Assembly (NCBI GenBank): GCA_014338405.1
Contig: JTDE01000140.1
Span: 211,611-275,610, forward strand
Direction of reading: 5' to 3'
Length of the DNA stretch: 64,000 bases
Source: Paragonimus skrjabini miyazakii
Lineage: Eukaryota; Platyhelminthes; Trematoda; Plagiorchiida; Troglotrematidae
The translations under genes were made by a program, and so were the position numbers. Under the pieces are notes generated by a model. The model was not told the DNA's origin and made no database searches. It worked only from the letters and a program-made list of their open reading frames with translations. Position 1 is the stretch's first letter. Each line of letters begins with the position of its first letter. Below are positions 61,820-64,000 of the stretch, piece after piece.

Positions 61820-61977
61820 GGGTTGCGAGTGGTTAGGAGTGTCTACGGATCTCACATTCAAAAGAAGTGAACTCTGATATCGTGGCAGACTCATGTGGGT
61901 TGCGAGTGGTTAGGAGTGTCTACGGATCTCACATTCAAAAGAAGTGAACTCTGATATCGTGGCAGACTCATGTGGGT
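61820..61977 (+). repeat. Perfect 77-bp tandem duplication
   Basis: The unit starting gggttgcgagtggttagg and ending gcagactcatgt occurs twice in direct contact without a mismatch (second copy starts at 61897). The zero divergence makes it very young, or an assembly artefact. The unit has no coding or transposon motif I recognise. Confidence 0.97.
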
Positions 61978-63039
61978 AGTGTGAAGATAAACCACTTGGT
62001 ATAAACGTCATTATTTCACTAGCATACAGGTTGTTGGGAGCAGATACACTTTAATCAGTCCCGAAACACAGGCGTATTACCAAAGCAAAGGAAGTGATGA
62101 TCGGCACACGGGTGCTCTCCAGGACAAGTGGTTTTATGTGGGCATCATCAGTTATGAAGTTAAGCCTTGCAGAAACAGAAGCAAAGTTCTATCGGAAACA
62201 AAAACTGATATGTTGCTGGAAAGGATTTCCGTAGATCCAACGATTACACTGTAACTTTTGAGACTGTGAGTCCAAACAAGTCCGATACTAAGTTGCTGAT
62301 GACAACGGTTGGTCGATACTTAGACGGTTGGTGCATAACTGTCAAGAGACTGCCAAATACCATTTGGTAGGAACTCAAACGAGAATCTGGAATTTCGACT
62401 AATGGAGAGTTAAGCAAATTCAAAGACTATTTGCCGAGTTGATAAGACGAATTTAAGCTTGCTCGGTAGGTCAATGGGACATTCACTAAAGGGAACTGTT
62501 AGGGCCAGGGTAAACCTGACCCGTAGAATACGATTCTGCTGTCAGAAATCGGATATCGTAAGTCGTTACTGAGATATACATCGGCGTGGGATTCAAATAT
62601 TTCTTCGCGCGCTCACGCCATCGCAAGGTCAATGATTTTCTATAAATACAGACCAGTTTCTCACGCAAATTCGCAAAGCGTCTGGTGGCTAAATACATTG
62701 CTATCCGGAGTCTGCTTTGTCCGTGTTCTCATTGGTTCTTATCGTTCGTGGTCTAGGGTGACCAATCGGAAGGGGTTTCTATTCGCGTTATTCGTTCATC
62801 GTTGTTCGTAGCAGTTATTCGCGTTCGTGTTCAGTAGGATTCAGTTATGACAGGAACGAGCATACACATATCTGTAACGAACAGGTGAGGCCGTAATCTT
62901 CGTGCGATTGGAAATGTGACGCCAAACTCCATGGTAAGCCATACTACGAGGGAGGGAGCACACAACAGCAACGACCGCAAAGACATGGCCACGAACTCTA
63001 GCAGGTCAGATGTAGATCACTACATCCATGTCAGAAACT

Positions 63040-63380
63040 ATTCTCATGTGTTACAGTGCACCTTACCATACCGGTTTGGAGAACATCTGTCGAGGAACTA
63101 TACAACGAGGGAGAATCGCAACGAGTAGCAACCTATTCGCCAATGTTAAATCCGATCGAAAACGTCTGCAGCATGGTGAAAACGAAAGTCGAAAAGCGCC
63201 TGTAGGTGCACCGTGAGACCGCAACAAACGGAGATCTTCAGGAGGTGCTGGGTCGACAGAGGTGGGGAATGCGGGCCATGTACAACGTCACTGGAGATAA
63301 ACGTGCCAGCATTGTTGATCATGTTGTCAATGCAGACGATGAAACTACGGGTTGGCAGCAACAAACTTATACTCACTGAG
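63040..63380 (+). pseudogene. Tc1/mariner-type DDE transposase relic
   Basis: One frame reads VATYSPMLNPIENVCSMVKT, the block around the third acidic residue of IS630/Tc1/mariner transposases (consensus YSPxLNPIExxWS). Upstream, in another frame, SAPYHTGLENI fits the DNAPxHT block carrying the second Asp, here lost. TAG follows EKRL at about 63205, and a residual tail runs to the stop near 63380. No terminal inverted repeats were located. Family assignment is good; clade is open. Confidence 0.65.
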
Positions 63381-64000
63381 TGACTGAACAATGCTCTACT
63401 CAGAACAATCACAAACTGGTCTATACCTCTTATTTAATGAGAGCTACTTTTGATTAGGCTAGTACATGATCCCCGAATGTGCCATAATCATATCTGACTT
63501 CCCTTTTTCAATCGAACGCTCAAGAGGTCCTGGTAACTACCTGCTACCAGAAACATACCAACTTGCAACCGGCAGTAAGATCAATATCAGAAAGATCTCC
63601 GCATCAGTGATGCGATCAAACTTCTACGCCTATTCTACAACAACGTCCATTAATTCATCAAACGACACAGATCACTCGCTACGACTTCGACCAGCTTTCG
63701 AGCTAGGACGGAAGTGATGTTGCACACCAATTACTGTTGCATGTGCTCCATGCCTATATCTGGTTCCCTGCTTCCTTCAGGAATCACCGGCGCAGTTATT
63801 CGTGCACCAGGGAAAGTCTACAGCACTTGCAGCGCCTGTCAGAATATGGTTCCCATCTGTTTGGTCACACGTTCTGTACTGCCACTACTCTTGAACCTCT
63901 CATCTCAGCCCTACAAACGTAGCACCATTTGTAGTAACGCAGTAATTAGTGGTCCAAACCCTGGCCGTCTTCAAAAAGGCTCGACGTGCTCAGTGCCCAG
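63381..64000. other. No recognisable feature at window end
   Basis: An 83-codon frame at 63466-63717 on + has no recognisable domain; nothing else is seen. Confidence 0.35.

Noticed and set aside
1..64000. CRISPR arrays, rRNA genes, telomere repeats, bacterial operons
   Set aside because: Looked for and not seen; the sequence is eukaryotic and repeat-rich.

Overview
The window looks like repeat-rich, AT-leaning nuclear DNA from a parasitic flatworm (Platyhelminthes, Neodermata), more likely a digenean trematode than a cestode. The evidence is the repeat content: SINE-like elements with a hammerhead ribozyme of the schistosome type, Penelope-like elements with a GIY-YIG endonuclease, Ty3/Gypsy elements of flatworm type, an RTE-like LINE and a CR1/Jockey-like LINE. 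There is no bacterial-style gene packing. No complete host gene could be recognised. The number of 60-100 codon open frames is roughly what chance gives at this base composition, so most open frames here are noise.

Layout. 1-2075: a chain of candidate coding exons on + (tentative), with a SINE relic at 265-335. 2085-3665: Penelope-like element (RT plus GIY-YIG endonuclease), + strand, with a 100-N gap inside. 3666-8829: no recognisable feature. 8830-11200: decayed Gypsy pol on - (protease, RT, RNase H, integrase in that order along -). 11616-11790: hammerhead SINE copy. 13640-14100: second Penelope-like tail. 20340-22045: RTE-like LINE, +, 3'-truncated. 23519-24900: unidentified decayed coding block, -. 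25235-26345: CR1-like LINE, -. 28448-28629: N gap, then 28640-30012 a Gypsy gag/protease/RT piece on +, joined to a Gypsy integrase piece in opposite orientation (30013-30262). 30263-43840: mostly featureless. 43841-44620: four SINEs packed together. 47833-50045: a pair of unknown dispersed repeats around low-complexity sequence, and a third gap beside an (AT)n run. 52563-53208: two 138-bp inverted arms that look like Gypsy 3' ends. 54430-54665: head-to-head tRNA-type SINEs. 56455-56925: third Penelope-like element, -. 57453-57598: another hammerhead SINE. 61820-61977: a perfect 77-bp tandem duplication. 63040-63380: Tc1/mariner-type DDE transposase relic.

The most interesting biology is the hammerhead SINE family. 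One copy (11656-11700) keeps a full, perfectly paired hammerhead core with a GUC cleavage site and a palindromic stem III. Another (44228-44440) joins a tRNA-like pol III head to a second nearly intact hammerhead. The other copies are truncated to different degrees. All protein-coding elements found carry stops or frameshifts, so none of the copies here looks able to move by itself.
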